Shown here: piece after piece, positions 17,274-26,161 of the stretch
How positions within the stretch are numbered: position 1 is the stretch's first letter
Layout of the letters: the number at the start of each line of letters is the position of its first letter
Assembly (NCBI RefSeq): GCF_900129345.1
Contig: NZ_FQVK01000018.1
Span: forward strand, 18,055-82,054
DNA from: Ruegeria intermedia
Lineage (GTDB): Bacteria; Pseudomonadota; Alphaproteobacteria; Rhodobacterales; Rhodobacteraceae
Direction: 5' to 3'
Length of the DNA stretch: 64,000 bases
The notes under the pieces: generated by a model
What the model saw: only the letters and a program-made list of their open reading frames with translations
What the model was told of the DNA's origin: nothing
The model's database searches: none
Program-made: the position numbers and the translations under genes

Positions 17274-18182
17274 TTACTTGTCGGATTCCGTCAGGCCCTT
17301 GACGAACCAGCTTTGGAAGAAGATGACGACCATGACTGGGGGGATGATGGCGATGATCGCCAGCAGGTTGGCCCGGCCGTATTCGGGAATGCGGTTGCCT
17401 TCCAGCACCTGCGTGATCTGCTTGATCCCGCGCACCAGGGTGAACATGTCCTCTTCGGTGGTGATCATGGTGGGCCACAGATACTGGTTCCAGCCATAGA
17501 CGAACATGATGATGAACATCGCCGCGATCATGGTGCGCGACAGAGGCACCAGGATGTCGATGAAAAACTTCACCGGACCGGCGCCGTCGATGCGCGCGGC
17601 CTCGACCAGTTCTTCGGGGACCGAGCGGAAGAACTGCCGGAAAAAGAACGTGGCCGTGGCCGAGGCGATCAGCGGGATGATGAGGCCCTGATAGGTGTTC
17701 AGCATCCCCAGCTTCTGCACCACCTCGTACGAGGGCAGAATGCGCACCTCGAGCGGCAGCAGCAGCGTGGTGAAGATCACCCAGAAGGCCAGCGTGGCGA
17801 ACCGCATCCGGAAATAGACGATCGCATAGGCGGCCATCATCCCGATGAGGATCTTGCCCAGGGCAAAGCCGATGCCCAGGATGAACGAGTTCTTGAGCAT
17901 GTTCAGGCCGGTATTCTGCCCCGAAAAGCCCGAGGCCTGAAACATCGCCTTGTCGAAATTCTCGGGCAGTTGGTGCCCGATCGTCAGGCTGGGGCCGGTC
18001 TTGATCACCTCGACATCCGGAACCGTGGTCATCTGCAGGACCATCAGCAGCGGCAGCATCATGAACAGCGAGCCCACGATCAGAACCGCGTGATCGCCGA
18101 TGGCGCCCCAGCGGATGCGGCGCTTGCGTGGCGGCGTGTGCGAGGCGGCGTGGTCGATCACACCTGCATTTGCTTCGGTCAT
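17274..18182 (-). CDS. ugpE: Glycerol-3-phosphate ABC transporter, permease UgpE
   Basis: Inner-membrane permease of the MalG/UgpE family, 302 aa, with six hydrophobic segments and the EAA loop [25 protein letters not shown] that contacts the ATPase. The C-terminus [11 protein letters not shown] (G-[LM]-T-xGAxK type) is typical of this family. It lies 12 nt after ugpA. Confidence 0.93.
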   Translation of the reverse strand: MTEANAGVIDHAASHTPPRKRRIRWGAIGDHAVLIVGSLFMMLPLLMVLQMTTVPDVEVIKTGPSLTIGHQLPENFDKAMFQASGFSGQNTGLNMLKNSFILGIGFALGKILIGMMAAYAIVYFRMRFATLAFWVIFTTLLLPLEVRILPSYEVVQKLGMLNTYQGLIIPLIASATATFFFRQFFRSVPEELVEAARIDGAGPVKFFIDILVPLSRTMIAAMFIIMFVYGWNQYLWPTMITTEEDMFTLVRGIKQITQVLEGNRIPEYGRANLLAIIAIIPPVMVVIFFQSWFVKGLTESDK

Positions 18183-18194
18183 CGTCTGCCCTCC

Positions 18195-19076
18195 TCAGGT
18201 ATAGTGAATGCGGCGTTCGACCAGCCGGAACTGGAACACCGTCAGCGCCAGAACCAGCACCATCAGAACAACCGACTGTGCCGAGCTGCCGCCCAGGTCG
18301 TTGCCGCGGAACCCGTCCACATAGACCTTGTAGACCAGCGTCATCGGGTTGTTGCCCGGCTCGCCCTTGACCATGGTGTCGATCACGCCGAACGTGTCGA
18401 ACAGCGAATAGGTGATGTTGGTGATCAGCAGGAAGAACCCGGTCGGCGCCAGCAGCGGAAAGGTCACGTCCCAGAACCGTCCCGAGGCCGAACGGTTGTC
18501 GATCAGCGCGGCTTCGCGCACCGATTTCGGGATCGATTGCAGCCCGGACAGGAAAAAGATGAAATTCACCGGCACCTGTTTCCAGACGGACACGATCACC
18601 ATCGCGGTGGCGGTGTCGTTGAAATTGACGCCCAGTTTGAAATCCCACCCGATCGAACGCGCCAGTTCGGTCAGCGGCCCCCAGCTCTGGTGGAACATGA
18701 TCAGACCGATGAAGCCCGCAACGGGCGGCGCCACGGCATAGACCCACATCAACAGCGTGCGATAGGTCTTGGCCCCGCGCAGCACGTTGTCGGCCTTGAC
18801 CGCCAGCAGCAGCGCGATGGACAGTGACAGAAAGGTGACCAGAACGGTGAAGATCACCGTGAACCAGGCGATGCTGAGGTATTCGCCGTTGCCTGCAAGG
18901 TCCTTGTAATTGTCCAGCCCGACGAAGGTCGATCCGAATCCGAACGGATCCTGCAGGAAGAACGACGACTGCACCGCATGCGCGGCGGGCCAATAGAAAA
19001 AGACCGCGATGATCACAAGCTGCGGCATCAGCAGCAGGATCGGCAGCCAGCGGGCGGTAAAACCAGCGCGTTTCAT
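18195..19076 (-). CDS. ugpA: Glycerol-3-phosphate ABC transporter, permease UgpA
   Basis: MalF/UgpA-type permease, 293 aa, six membrane segments, opening MKRAGFTARWLPILLLMPQL. The EAA loop reads IPKSVREAALIDNRSASGRF, with Asn where Gly is usual. It is separated from ugpB by a strong hairpin that probably lowers its expression relative to the receptor. Confidence 0.92.
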   Translation of the reverse strand: MKRAGFTARWLPILLLMPQLVIIAVFFYWPAAHAVQSSFFLQDPFGFGSTFVGLDNYKDLAGNGEYLSIAWFTVIFTVLVTFLSLSIALLLAVKADNVLRGAKTYRTLLMWVYAVAPPVAGFIGLIMFHQSWGPLTELARSIGWDFKLGVNFNDTATAMVIVSVWKQVPVNFIFFLSGLQSIPKSVREAALIDNRSASGRFWDVTFPLLAPTGFFLLITNITYSLFDTFGVIDTMVKGEPGNNPMTLVYKVYVDGFRGNDLGGSSAQSVVLMVLVLALTVFQFRLVERRIHYT

Positions 19077-19095
19077 GAATTCTCCGGATAACGGA

Positions 19096-19122
19096 GGGCG
19101 GCCGCAAGACCTGCGGCCGCCC
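19096..19122 (-). terminator. Intercistronic hairpin between ugpB and ugpA
   Basis: Perfect 10-bp arms GGGCGGCCGC / GCGGCCGCCC with a 7-nt loop, placed 17 nt after the ugpB stop in transcription order, with no T-run on the minus strand. Such stems protect the upstream receptor message from 3' exonucleases or partly stop transcription, giving more receptor than permease. Confidence 0.7.
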
Positions 19123-19138
19123 GTTTTGCGTCAGTGGG

Positions 19139-20446
19139 TCAGTTCTGGGTCTTCGCGAACCGCTCCAACAGGGCGTTGGCTTCGGTTTCGATGTTGTTGA
19201 ACGCGTCCTCGACCGAGGTCTCGCCGGTCAGGATGCGGCCGTATTCACGGTTCATCACGTCGCGGATCTGGACGTAGAAGCCCATGCGGTAACCCTTGGT
19301 ATGCTTGCCGGCCGGCAGCGACAGCTGCTTGATGCCCACCTCGGCCGCGGGGGCGCGGTCATAGTGACCATCGGCCTTGGCCATTTCATAGGCGGCGGTG
19401 GTGATCGGAACGTAACCGGTCTCGCGGTGCCACATGTATTGGGTTTCCGGCTTGGTCAGGAACTCAAAGAACGCGGCGGTGGCCTTGTTTTCCTCGTCGC
19501 TCTTGCCGGCCATCGCGAAGAGGGCCGCGCCGCCGATGAAGGTCTGCTTGGGCTCTTTCGTCACGCTTTCCCAATAGGGCAGGAAGGTGGCCGAGAATTC
19601 AAACGGCAGGTCCTTCTTGGACAGACCGCCGAACGAACCGGACGACCCCAGCCAGATGGCGACCTTGCCTTCTTCGAACGGGGTCTGGTTGTCGCTCCAG
19701 CCGGTGCCGTACCACTCGAAGAAGCCCTTGTCCTTCCAGTCCTTGACGGCGGTGAAATGGGCCTTCATCGCGTCGTTGTTGACCAGGATCTTGGTGCCTT
19801 CGGCGCCTTCATAGCCGTTGTCGTTGGTGGCGAACGGCAGGTCGTGACGCGAATGGAAGTTCTCGGTGAAGATCCACGGCAGGTGCGATTGCGACAGGCC
19901 GATGTAACCGGCCTCTTTCAGCGCCGGGGCGGTTACGGTCTGGAACTCTTCCCAGGTTTTCGGCGGGGTCACGCCGGCTTTTTCCAGCGCATCCACGTTG
20001 TAATACATGATGGGCGAGGACGAGTTGAACGGCATGCCGATCATCTTGCCGTCGCTGTCGGCATAGAAATAGCGCACGCCCGAGATGTAGTCCTCGATGT
20101 TGAATTCCACGCCGTTGTCCTGCAGCAGGTCCTGCACCGGCACGGTCGCGCCCTTGGCTCCGATCACGGTGGCGGCGCCTGCGTCGAACACCTGCAGGAT
20201 GTTAGGCTGTTCACCGGCGCGGAAGGCGGCGATGCCTGCGGTCAGGGTTTCCTCGTAGGTGCCCTTGAAGACCGGAGTGATCTTGTAGTCGTCCTGCGAA
20301 GCGTTGAAGTCCTCGGCAATCTGGTTGACGGTATCGCCAAGGGCGCCGCCCATGGCATGCCACCATGTGATTTCAACCTCGGCCATGGCGGCGCTGGCCA
20401 CCATCGCGATCGCGGCGGCCGACGCGCCCAACTTGAATTTCTGCAT
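19139..20446 (-). CDS. ugpB: sn-Glycerol-3-phosphate ABC transporter, substrate-binding protein
   Basis: Periplasmic receptor, 435 aa. A Sec signal peptide ends near SAAMAE. The mature start EITWWHAMGGALG, the block KGTYEETLTAGIAAFRAGEQ, MPFNSSSPIMYYN and HRETGYVPITTAAYE follow E. coli UgpB closely, supporting glycerol-3-phosphate or glycerophosphodiester binding. ATG 20446 has GGAGG 6 nt upstream; the frame's upstream extension to 20593 runs through the promoter region. First gene of ugpBAEC-EEP. Confidence 0.94.
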   Translation of the reverse strand: MQKFKLGASAAAIAMVASAAMAEVEITWWHAMGGALGDTVNQIAEDFNASQDDYKITPVFKGTYEETLTAGIAAFRAGEQPNILQVFDAGAATVIGAKGATVPVQDLLQDNGVEFNIEDYISGVRYFYADSDGKMIGMPFNSSSPIMYYNVDALEKAGVTPPKTWEEFQTVTAPALKEAGYIGLSQSHLPWIFTENFHSRHDLPFATNDNGYEGAEGTKILVNNDAMKAHFTAVKDWKDKGFFEWYGTGWSDNQTPFEEGKVAIWLGSSGSFGGLSKKDLPFEFSATFLPYWESVTKEPKQTFIGGAALFAMAGKSDEENKATAAFFEFLTKPETQYMWHRETGYVPITTAAYEMAKADGHYDRAPAAEVGIKQLSLPAGKHTKGYRMGFYVQIRDVMNREYGRILTGETSVEDAFNNIETEANALLERFAKTQN

Positions 20447-20657
20447 GTGAATCCTCCGGTTCGTGTTTGGCCCTTTCGGGCGGGCAAAGCCCATGAAACT
20501 GTGCGGGCGCAAGGCCCAAAGAACGCGCGCACATGGTTTGCATTTTTTTCTGGCCAATATGCACACGTGTTCACTAGCTTCTAAGCATGACACTTTGGTG
20601 AAAGAATCGATTCAGTTCAACAAATTCCTGCATTCTGGCATCTGGTACCGATCAGGC
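20447..20657. promoter_or_regulatory. Divergent ugpB / lacI-family promoter region with two CG-centred palindromes
   Basis: The 211-nt spacer holds GAATCGATTC (20604-20613, perfect 10-bp palindrome) and GCACACGTGTTC (20561-20572, 8-bp perfect core ACACGTGT). Both have a central CG, as LacI-family operators do. Neither was tested; the first lies 45 nt before the regulator start. No Pho box was recognised. Confidence 0.45.
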
Positions 20658-21671
20658 ATGACCGACACATCGAAAAAACCGCCCTCGCGGCCCCGCCGGG
20701 TCACCGCCAAGACCGTTGCCGATCTGGCCGGGGTTTCGCGGTCGGCGGTGTCGCGCGCCTTCACGCCGGGCGCTTATGTCGAATCGGAGAAACGCAGGCG
20801 CATTCTGCAGATCGCCGCCGAAACCGGGTACCAACCCAACGCCCTGGCGGCGGGGCTTAAGGGCGGCCAGTCGAACCTGGTCGCGGTCTTTGTCGGCGAC
20901 ATGCGCAGCCCCTACGACGCCGCCTTCGTCGGGCAGCTGACGCGGCGACTGATCGGGATGCGGAAATGGCCGATCCTGGTCGATCAGGCGAACGGCCAAC
21001 CCGAGGCCGCCTTGGATGACCTTCTGCGGTTTCCTCTGGATGCGCTGATCCTGCGCGGCGGCAGCATGTCACAGCAGATCGTCGAACGTTGCGCCCGGTT
21101 CAACGTGCCCACGATTTCGTCGGGACGGCCGGTCGAGGGGCCGGGTGTCGACACCGTGTGCTGCCGCAATGCCGATGGCCTGCGCCGGTTGACCGAGTTG
21201 CTGGTTCAGCGTGGCTGTCGCAGGTTCGGATTTCTCAATGGCCCGCGCGAGTTCTACTCGTCATCGCAGCGCCGCACGGGGGTGTTGCAGGCTCTGACCC
21301 AGGCCGGGCTGCCGCTGGTGGCCGAAGCCCGGGGCGACTATACGGTCGAGGGCGGGCACGCGGCTGCGCTTGAACTTCTGAACCGGCACCGCATCGATGC
21401 GTTGATCTGCGCCAATGACGCCATGGCGATCGGCGCGCTGGCGGCGGCAAGGGCAGTGTCGCTGGACGTGCCCGGCGACCTTGCCGTCACCGGATTTGAC
21501 GACATCGACATGGCCGGTTGGCCGATCTTCAACCTGACCACGGTGCGCAACCCCATCGACCAGGCTGTCGATGCGATCATCCACCTTCTGGATCTGCGCC
21601 AGGCCGAGCCGAAGAAGGCCCCGGACCGCATCGACCTGGATCCGGTCATGATCGAGCGTGGCACGCATTGA
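20658..21671 (+). CDS. LacI-family transcriptional regulator
   Basis: 337 aa. N-terminal helix-turn-helix at about residues 15-40 (TVADLAGVSRSAVSRAFTPG) and hinge (ETGYQPNALAAGLK), then a periplasmic-binding-protein-like sensor domain with ICANDAMAIGAL and VTGFDDIDMA. ATG at 20658 gives the normal short N-terminal arm. Divergent from ugpB, so it probably controls the ugp operon, with glycerol-3-phosphate or a related compound as effector by inference. Confidence 0.92.
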   Translation: MTDTSKKPPSRPRRVTAKTVADLAGVSRSAVSRAFTPGAYVESEKRRRILQIAAETGYQPNALAAGLKGGQSNLVAVFVGDMRSPYDAAFVGQLTRRLIGMRKWPILVDQANGQPEAALDDLLRFPLDALILRGGSMSQQIVERCARFNVPTISSGRPVEGPGVDTVCCRNADGLRRLTELLVQRGCRRFGFLNGPREFYSSSQRRTGVLQALTQAGLPLVAEARGDYTVEGGHAAALELLNRHRIDALICANDAMAIGALAAARAVSLDVPGDLAVTGFDDIDMAGWPIFNLTTVRNPIDQAVDAIIHLLDLRQAEPKKAPDRIDLDPVMIERGTH

Positions 21672-21700
21672 GCCGCGGCGCACAGCCGGGCCTTCCAGGG

Positions 21701-22474
21701 TCAGGCCGGACCACCGTCGAATGGCCCGAGCTCAACGCCGCTCTCCTGCAGGGCCTGGCGCACCCGGGCGGCGATCTTCACGGCCGTCGGCGTGTCTCCG
21801 TGCAGGCAGATCGTGTCGATGCGGGTCGGGATATGCTTGCCGCTTTCAGTGATGATCGCCCCGGTCTTGACCATCTCGACCATGCGCGCGGCGGCCCGGT
21901 CGGGGTCGTGGATCACGGCGCCCGGCAGACTGCGGTCAACCAGCGTGGCGTCATCGTTGTAGGCGCGATCGGCAAAGATCTCGCAGGCCACCGGACAGCC
22001 CAGGTCGCGCGCGGCGCGCTGCTGGGCGGTTCCGGCCAGAACCATGATGATCAGATCCGGTGCCACCGACAACGCCGCCTCGTAGCAGGCCCGCGCCATC
22101 GCCTGATCTTCGGACGCCATGTTGGCCAGCGCGCCGTGCAACTTCAGATGACGCACCTGCCCGCCCGCCGCCCGCGCCATCGCCTGCGCCGCGCCGACCT
22201 GATAGCGGATCAGGTTCTGCAGTGACGGCAGGGGATAGTGCATCCGCTGACGCCCAAAGCCGTGCAGATCGGCAAAGCCGGGATGCGCGCCGATGCCCAC
22301 GCCGTTTTCGACCGCCTGCGCCATCGTCGTGGCCATCACGTCCCAGTCGCCCGCATGAAACCCGCAGGCCACGTTGGCCGACGTCACGATCTTCAGCAGC
22401 GCCGCGTCATCGCCCATTTTCCAGGGGCCAAAGCTTTCGCCCATATCGGCGTTCAGATCGACTTGATGTGCCAT
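21701..22474 (-). CDS. pxpA: 5-oxoprolinase subunit PxpA (LamB/YcsF family)
   Basis: Subunit of the ATP-dependent 5-oxoprolinase that opens 5-oxoproline (pyroglutamate) to glutamate. 257 aa, beginning with the signature DLNADMGESFGPW, followed by NVACGFHAGD, GAHPGF, KLHGAL and FADRAY. Last gene of the TRAP-pxpBCA unit, 16 nt after pxpC. Confidence 0.95.
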   Translation of the reverse strand: MAHQVDLNADMGESFGPWKMGDDAALLKIVTSANVACGFHAGDWDVMATTMAQAVENGVGIGAHPGFADLHGFGRQRMHYPLPSLQNLIRYQVGAAQAMARAAGGQVRHLKLHGALANMASEDQAMARACYEAALSVAPDLIIMVLAGTAQQRAARDLGCPVACEIFADRAYNDDATLVDRSLPGAVIHDPDRAAARMVEMVKTGAIITESGKHIPTRIDTICLHGDTPTAVKIAARVRQALQESGVELGPFDGGPA

Positions 22475-22490
22475 GGCACAGGCTCCTTTT

Positions 22491-23507
22491 CTACAAAACG
22501 TCCTCTTCGCCGGCGATGGCGCCGCTGATCAGTTGATAGGATAGCAGGTCGGACAGGCTGCGCGGATCGCGGATCAGCGGGCGCAGCGCCCGGGGCAGCG
22601 CGGCGCGGGCCTGGGCGGCGGCGCGCTCGGCTGACACCGCCTCGTCCAGCGACACGAAGCGGAACTGCAGGTCGGCCCCGGCGGGGGCCTGCGCCACCTT
22701 GGGCAGGTCGCAGGGCAGAACGGTGCCGATGCGGGGATAGCCGCCGGTGGTCTGGCACTCGGCCAACAGCACGAAGGGCGTGCCGTCGCCGGTGACCTGG
22801 ATGTCACCGGGCACGATGGATTCTGACAGCACGCTGCGCCCGCCCGAGACATGAAAGCCCGGTCCGTCGCTTTCCAGCCGCACGCCCATGCGGTTGGCGC
22901 GCGCGTCCCGGCGGAACGTAGTGGTTTGCAGCCGCTCCAGAACGTCGGCGGCGAACAGGTCGGTCTGGCAACTGGCCACGATGCGGATCTCCCCGCCCGA
23001 GAACCGGTCCTCGGGGTCGAAGGTCATGCCGGTTGCACCGCCCGCGTCCGGGCTGATCGCCAGCCGGTCCCCCGCCTTCAGCACGGCTCCGATCCCCGCC
23101 GTCAGATGCGCCGAACAGGCGCCAAGAACCAGATCGCCCTGCACCCCGCCACCGACGCTGAGATATCCATAGCTGCCGGCCACGGCCGGCCCGATGCTAA
23201 GCCGGGCGCCCGCAGGCAGCAGGTGCGAGGCGTTCCAGACCGCCGTCGTGCCATCGATCTGCGCCCGCATCCGCGCGCCAGTCAGGGCGATGCGCAGATC
23301 CTGATCGGCCTGGAATTCGCCGCCCATGCCAGCCATTTCCACGGCGGCAAGACTGTCAGCCTGCCCCAGCAACGCCGCGCCCTCGGCCAATGCAAGCCGG
23401 TCCACCGCACCGCCGCGCGACAGGCCCATGTCCAGATATCCGGGCCGCCCCATGTCCTGAACCGTCAGGCCGGGCCCGGCGCGCAAAATGGTCAGATGCG
23501 CGCTCAT
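22491..23507 (-). CDS. pxpC: 5-oxoprolinase subunit PxpC (biotin-dependent carboxyltransferase-like)
   Basis: About 338 aa of the KipA/PxpC family: opening ILRAGPGLTVQDMGRPGY, GLSRGGAVD, and the C-terminal GGYPRIGTVLPCDLPKVAQ. Partner of PxpB. ATG at 23507 overlaps the pxpB stop (ATGA); the frame reaches 23522, but those extra codons are inside pxpB. Confidence 0.94.
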   Translation of the reverse strand: MSAHLTILRAGPGLTVQDMGRPGYLDMGLSRGGAVDRLALAEGAALLGQADSLAAVEMAGMGGEFQADQDLRIALTGARMRAQIDGTTAVWNASHLLPAGARLSIGPAVAGSYGYLSVGGGVQGDLVLGACSAHLTAGIGAVLKAGDRLAISPDAGGATGMTFDPEDRFSGGEIRIVASCQTDLFAADVLERLQTTTFRRDARANRMGVRLESDGPGFHVSGGRSVLSESIVPGDIQVTGDGTPFVLLAECQTTGGYPRIGTVLPCDLPKVAQAPAGADLQFRFVSLDEAVSAERAAAQARAALPRALRPLIRDPRSLSDLLSYQLISGAIAGEEDVL

Positions 23508-24232
23508 GCCAGCGTCTCGCAACTGGCGCCGCCGCGCGGATCGCTGCGCATCCGCGCCAGCGTTTCCGGATCAATGGGCGTGAACTGCACCTCATCCCCG
23601 GGGCGCAAAAGGAAGGGTTCGGGCATATCGGGCTGGAACAAACGGATGGCAGTCTGGCCCACATGCTGCCATCCGGTCGGCGTGGTGACCGAGAACAGCA
23701 CGAGCTGCCGCAGCGCCACCACCAGCGCGCCTTCGGGTACGCGCGGGGTCAATTCCTTTTGCCTTGGGATGTCCCAGGCGGGCGGCAGTTCACCCAGATA
23801 AGGCTGGCCGGGGGCAAAGCCGATGGTCTGTACCCGCACCCGCGCCTGGGACAGCGACCGGATCGCCTCGGCCTCGGACAAGCCCGCCGCCTGCGCCGCC
23901 TGCCCCAACTGCGGTGCCAGATCCGTGCCAAAGACGGTGGGCACCCGCCAGAACCTGCGCCCGCCGGGCAGGTCGGCCGCGTACCAGTCGTGCTGGTCCA
24001 GCAGCGCCTGCACCTGCCGGTGCAACGCGGCATGCGACAGGCGCAGCGGATCGAACCGGACGAAGGCCGACACTAGCGAGGACGAGGTTTCCTCGACCCC
24101 CGCCCAGCCCTTCGACTCGAGCGCGGCGCGAAAGGCCAGCGCGGCCCGGTTGGCCGGTTCGCTGAGTGCGGCGGCAAAGCTGATCAACAGCCCGTCCACC
24201 CCGGCGGTTCGTATGATCGGAAAATCCTGCAT
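23504..24232 (-). CDS. pxpB: 5-oxoprolinase subunit PxpB
   Basis: KipI/PxpB family, 242 aa, with the late motif block IGFAPGQPYLGELP and PxVPEGALVVA typical of the carboxyltransferase-subunit-B fold. It starts 8 nt after the DctM stop, so the oxoprolinase genes are transcribed with the TRAP transporter. The long frame reaching 25678 covers the TRAP gene in the wrong phase and was not used. Confidence 0.93.
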   Translation of the reverse strand: MQDFPIIRTAGVDGLLISFAAALSEPANRAALAFRAALESKGWAGVEETSSSLVSAFVRFDPLRLSHAALHRQVQALLDQHDWYAADLPGGRRFWRVPTVFGTDLAPQLGQAAQAAGLSEAEAIRSLSQARVRVQTIGFAPGQPYLGELPPAWDIPRQKELTPRVPEGALVVALRQLVLFSVTTPTGWQHVGQTAIRLFQPDMPEPFLLRPGDEVQFTPIDPETLARMRSDPRGGASCETLA

Positions 24233-24240
24233 CGCCCCCG

Positions 24241-25536
24241 TCACATCTGGTTCGGCAGATAGGTCACGATGCCGGGGAACACCACGATGATCACCAGCGC
24301 CACGATCATCAGGAAGAAGAACGGCAGCGCCGCATGCGCCACCCGCAGGATGTCGCGCCCGGTCAGCGATTGCAGCACGAACAGGTTGAAACCCACGGGC
24401 GGGGTGATCTGCGACATCTCGACCACGATCACCAGGAAGATGCCGAACCACAGCGGGTCGATCCCCGCCTGCATCACCATCGGCATGATCACCGAAGCCG
24501 TCAGCACCACGACCGAGATCCCGTCCAGAAAGCACCCCATGATCACGAAGAACACGGTCAGTGCCGCCAGCAGCGTGAAGGTGGACAGGCCCAGCGACCC
24601 GATCCATTCTGCCAACACGCGCGGAATGCCGGTGAAGCCCATCGCCACGGTCAGGAACGAGGCCCCTGCAAGAATGAAGGCAATCATGCACGAGGTCACC
24701 GTGGCCCCCATCAGCCCGTCGACGAAGCTGGCCCGGGTCAACGTACCCTCGCGCCAGGACAGCAGCAGCGCCAGCACCACGCCCACGGCGGCCGCATCGG
24801 TGGGCGAGGCGATCCCGGCATAGATCGAGCCGATCACACCGACGATCAGCAGGATCACCGGCACAAGTCGGCGCGAGCGACGCAGTTTTTCTGCGAAACT
24901 CGCCCGGATGTCCTCGGTGGGCAGGCTCGCGCGGTTGAGCAGCGCCCAGATCGCGACATAGCCCACGAACAGCCCCACCAACAGCAGCCCCGGCAGCACC
25001 CCGGCGACGAACAGGCGAGCGATGGATTGCTCGGTTGCCACGCCATAAACGATCAGGATGATCGACGGCGGGATCAGCAGGCCCAGCGTGGCCGAGCCGG
25101 CCAGCGTGCCGATGATCATCTTTTCGGGGTAGCCCCGGCGCGAGAGTTCCGGGATCGACAGCTTGCCGATCGTGGCCGCCGTGGCCGCCGACGACCCCGA
25201 CACTGCCGCAAAGATCCCGCAGGCAAAGACGTTCACATGCAGCAATTGCCCCGGCAGCCGGTTCATCCAGGGCGACAGGCCGGTGAACATGTCCTCGGAC
25301 AGGCGCGAGCGGAACAGGATCTCGCCCATCCAGATGAACAGCGGCAGCGCCGCCAACGCCCAGGAATTGCTGTGCCCCCACAAGGTGGTCGCCATGACCA
25401 GCCCCAGCGGCGCATCGGAGAACAGCGCCATCGCCGCAATCCCGACGCCCAGCAGCGAAAACGCCACCCACAGGCCTGACCCCAGAAAGGCGAACAGCAG
25501 AACAAGAAGAATGATGGAAAGCGTGGCAATCGACAT
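24241..25536 (-). CDS. dctM: TRAP transporter large permease (DctM)
   Basis: Inner-membrane sodium-coupled transport subunit, 431 aa, about 12 hydrophobic segments. Family blocks: GLWVAFSLLGVGI, FAAVSGSSAATAATIG, GSATLGLLIPPSIILIVYGVA and QITPPVGFNLFVLQ. Lies 9 nt after DctQ. Cotranscription with pxpABC points to 5-oxoproline as cargo. Confidence 0.95.
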   Translation of the reverse strand: MSIATLSIILLVLLFAFLGSGLWVAFSLLGVGIAAMALFSDAPLGLVMATTLWGHSNSWALAALPLFIWMGEILFRSRLSEDMFTGLSPWMNRLPGQLLHVNVFACGIFAAVSGSSAATAATIGKLSIPELSRRGYPEKMIIGTLAGSATLGLLIPPSIILIVYGVATEQSIARLFVAGVLPGLLLVGLFVGYVAIWALLNRASLPTEDIRASFAEKLRRSRRLVPVILLIVGVIGSIYAGIASPTDAAAVGVVLALLLSWREGTLTRASFVDGLMGATVTSCMIAFILAGASFLTVAMGFTGIPRVLAEWIGSLGLSTFTLLAALTVFFVIMGCFLDGISVVVLTASVIMPMVMQAGIDPLWFGIFLVIVVEMSQITPPVGFNLFVLQSLTGRDILRVAHAALPFFFLMIVALVIIVVFPGIVTYLPNQM

Positions 25537-25545
25537 CTGCTGGCC

Positions 25546-26103
25546 CTATTCGCTCAGAAGGTTTTCGCCCTTGCCGTCCCAGCTGGGCGCGTGGCCCGCC
25601 AGCAGACCGACCAGTTCGTCGACAAGGGCAAGAGTCAGGATGGCCAGCCCCAGCAGGACCGGCATCTGCACGATCCACAACGGCACCGAGACCATGCCCG
25701 GGCTGCGGTCGCCATATTCCAGCGACTCCAGAACCAGCAGGCCCAGATACCAGGTGGCGTAGGCGCTCATGGCCAGGGCAACCGTCACCACGCAGATCTC
25801 GGTCAGGCGGCGCGGCCCCTTGGGCATTCGCCCGATCAGCAGCGTCACCCGGATATGCCCGCCGGCGCGCAGCGCATAGGCCAGCGCCAGAAAGCTGGAT
25901 GCGGCCAGAAAGAACCCGGTGAAATCGGCATAGGACGGGATGGTCAGGCCCACGCCCTGCCCGGTCAGCGCGGCCCAGATCTTGTCGGCCAGGTTCAACC
26001 CGACCTGCGCAAAGACCAGCACGACGATGGCCAGAATGAACAGCGCCGCCAATCCGCCGGCCGCACGATAGATGAAATCAAGACTGCGGCGCAGCATCGC
26101 CAT
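25546..26103 (-). CDS. dctQ: TRAP transporter small permease (DctQ)
   Basis: 185 aa with four hydrophobic segments and the conserved GHIRVTLLIGRMP block. Two ATGs (26103 and 26097) sit behind a purine-rich AAGGGGAGGGG; 26097 has the better spacing, 26103 is the longer choice. Preceded by a strong hairpin after the receptor gene. Confidence 0.9.
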   Translation of the reverse strand: MAMLRRSLDFIYRAAGGLAALFILAIVVLVFAQVGLNLADKIWAALTGQGVGLTIPSYADFTGFFLAASSFLALAYALRAGGHIRVTLLIGRMPKGPRRLTEICVVTVALAMSAYATWYLGLLVLESLEYGDRSPGMVSVPLWIVQMPVLLGLAILTLALVDELVGLLAGHAPSWDGKGENLLSE

Positions 26104-26123
26104 CCCCTCCCCTTGTTGTCGAA

Positions 26124-26152
26124 CCCGGCCGGACGTGTCGCGCCCGGCCGGG
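26124..26152 (-). terminator. Intercistronic hairpin between dctP and dctQ
   Basis: Perfect 9-bp arms CCCGGCCGG / CCGGCCGGG with an 11-nt loop, 9 nt after the dctP stop in transcription order. No T-run. Likely an mRNA-protecting or partial-termination stem that raises receptor over permease. Confidence 0.65.
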
Positions 26153-26161
26153 CCGGATCGT

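Noticed and set aside
23504..25678. One giant minus-strand protein joining a TRAP-region frame to PxpB
   Set aside because: The upstream two thirds is the wrong frame through dctM; real dctM (24241-25536) has full TRAP motifs.
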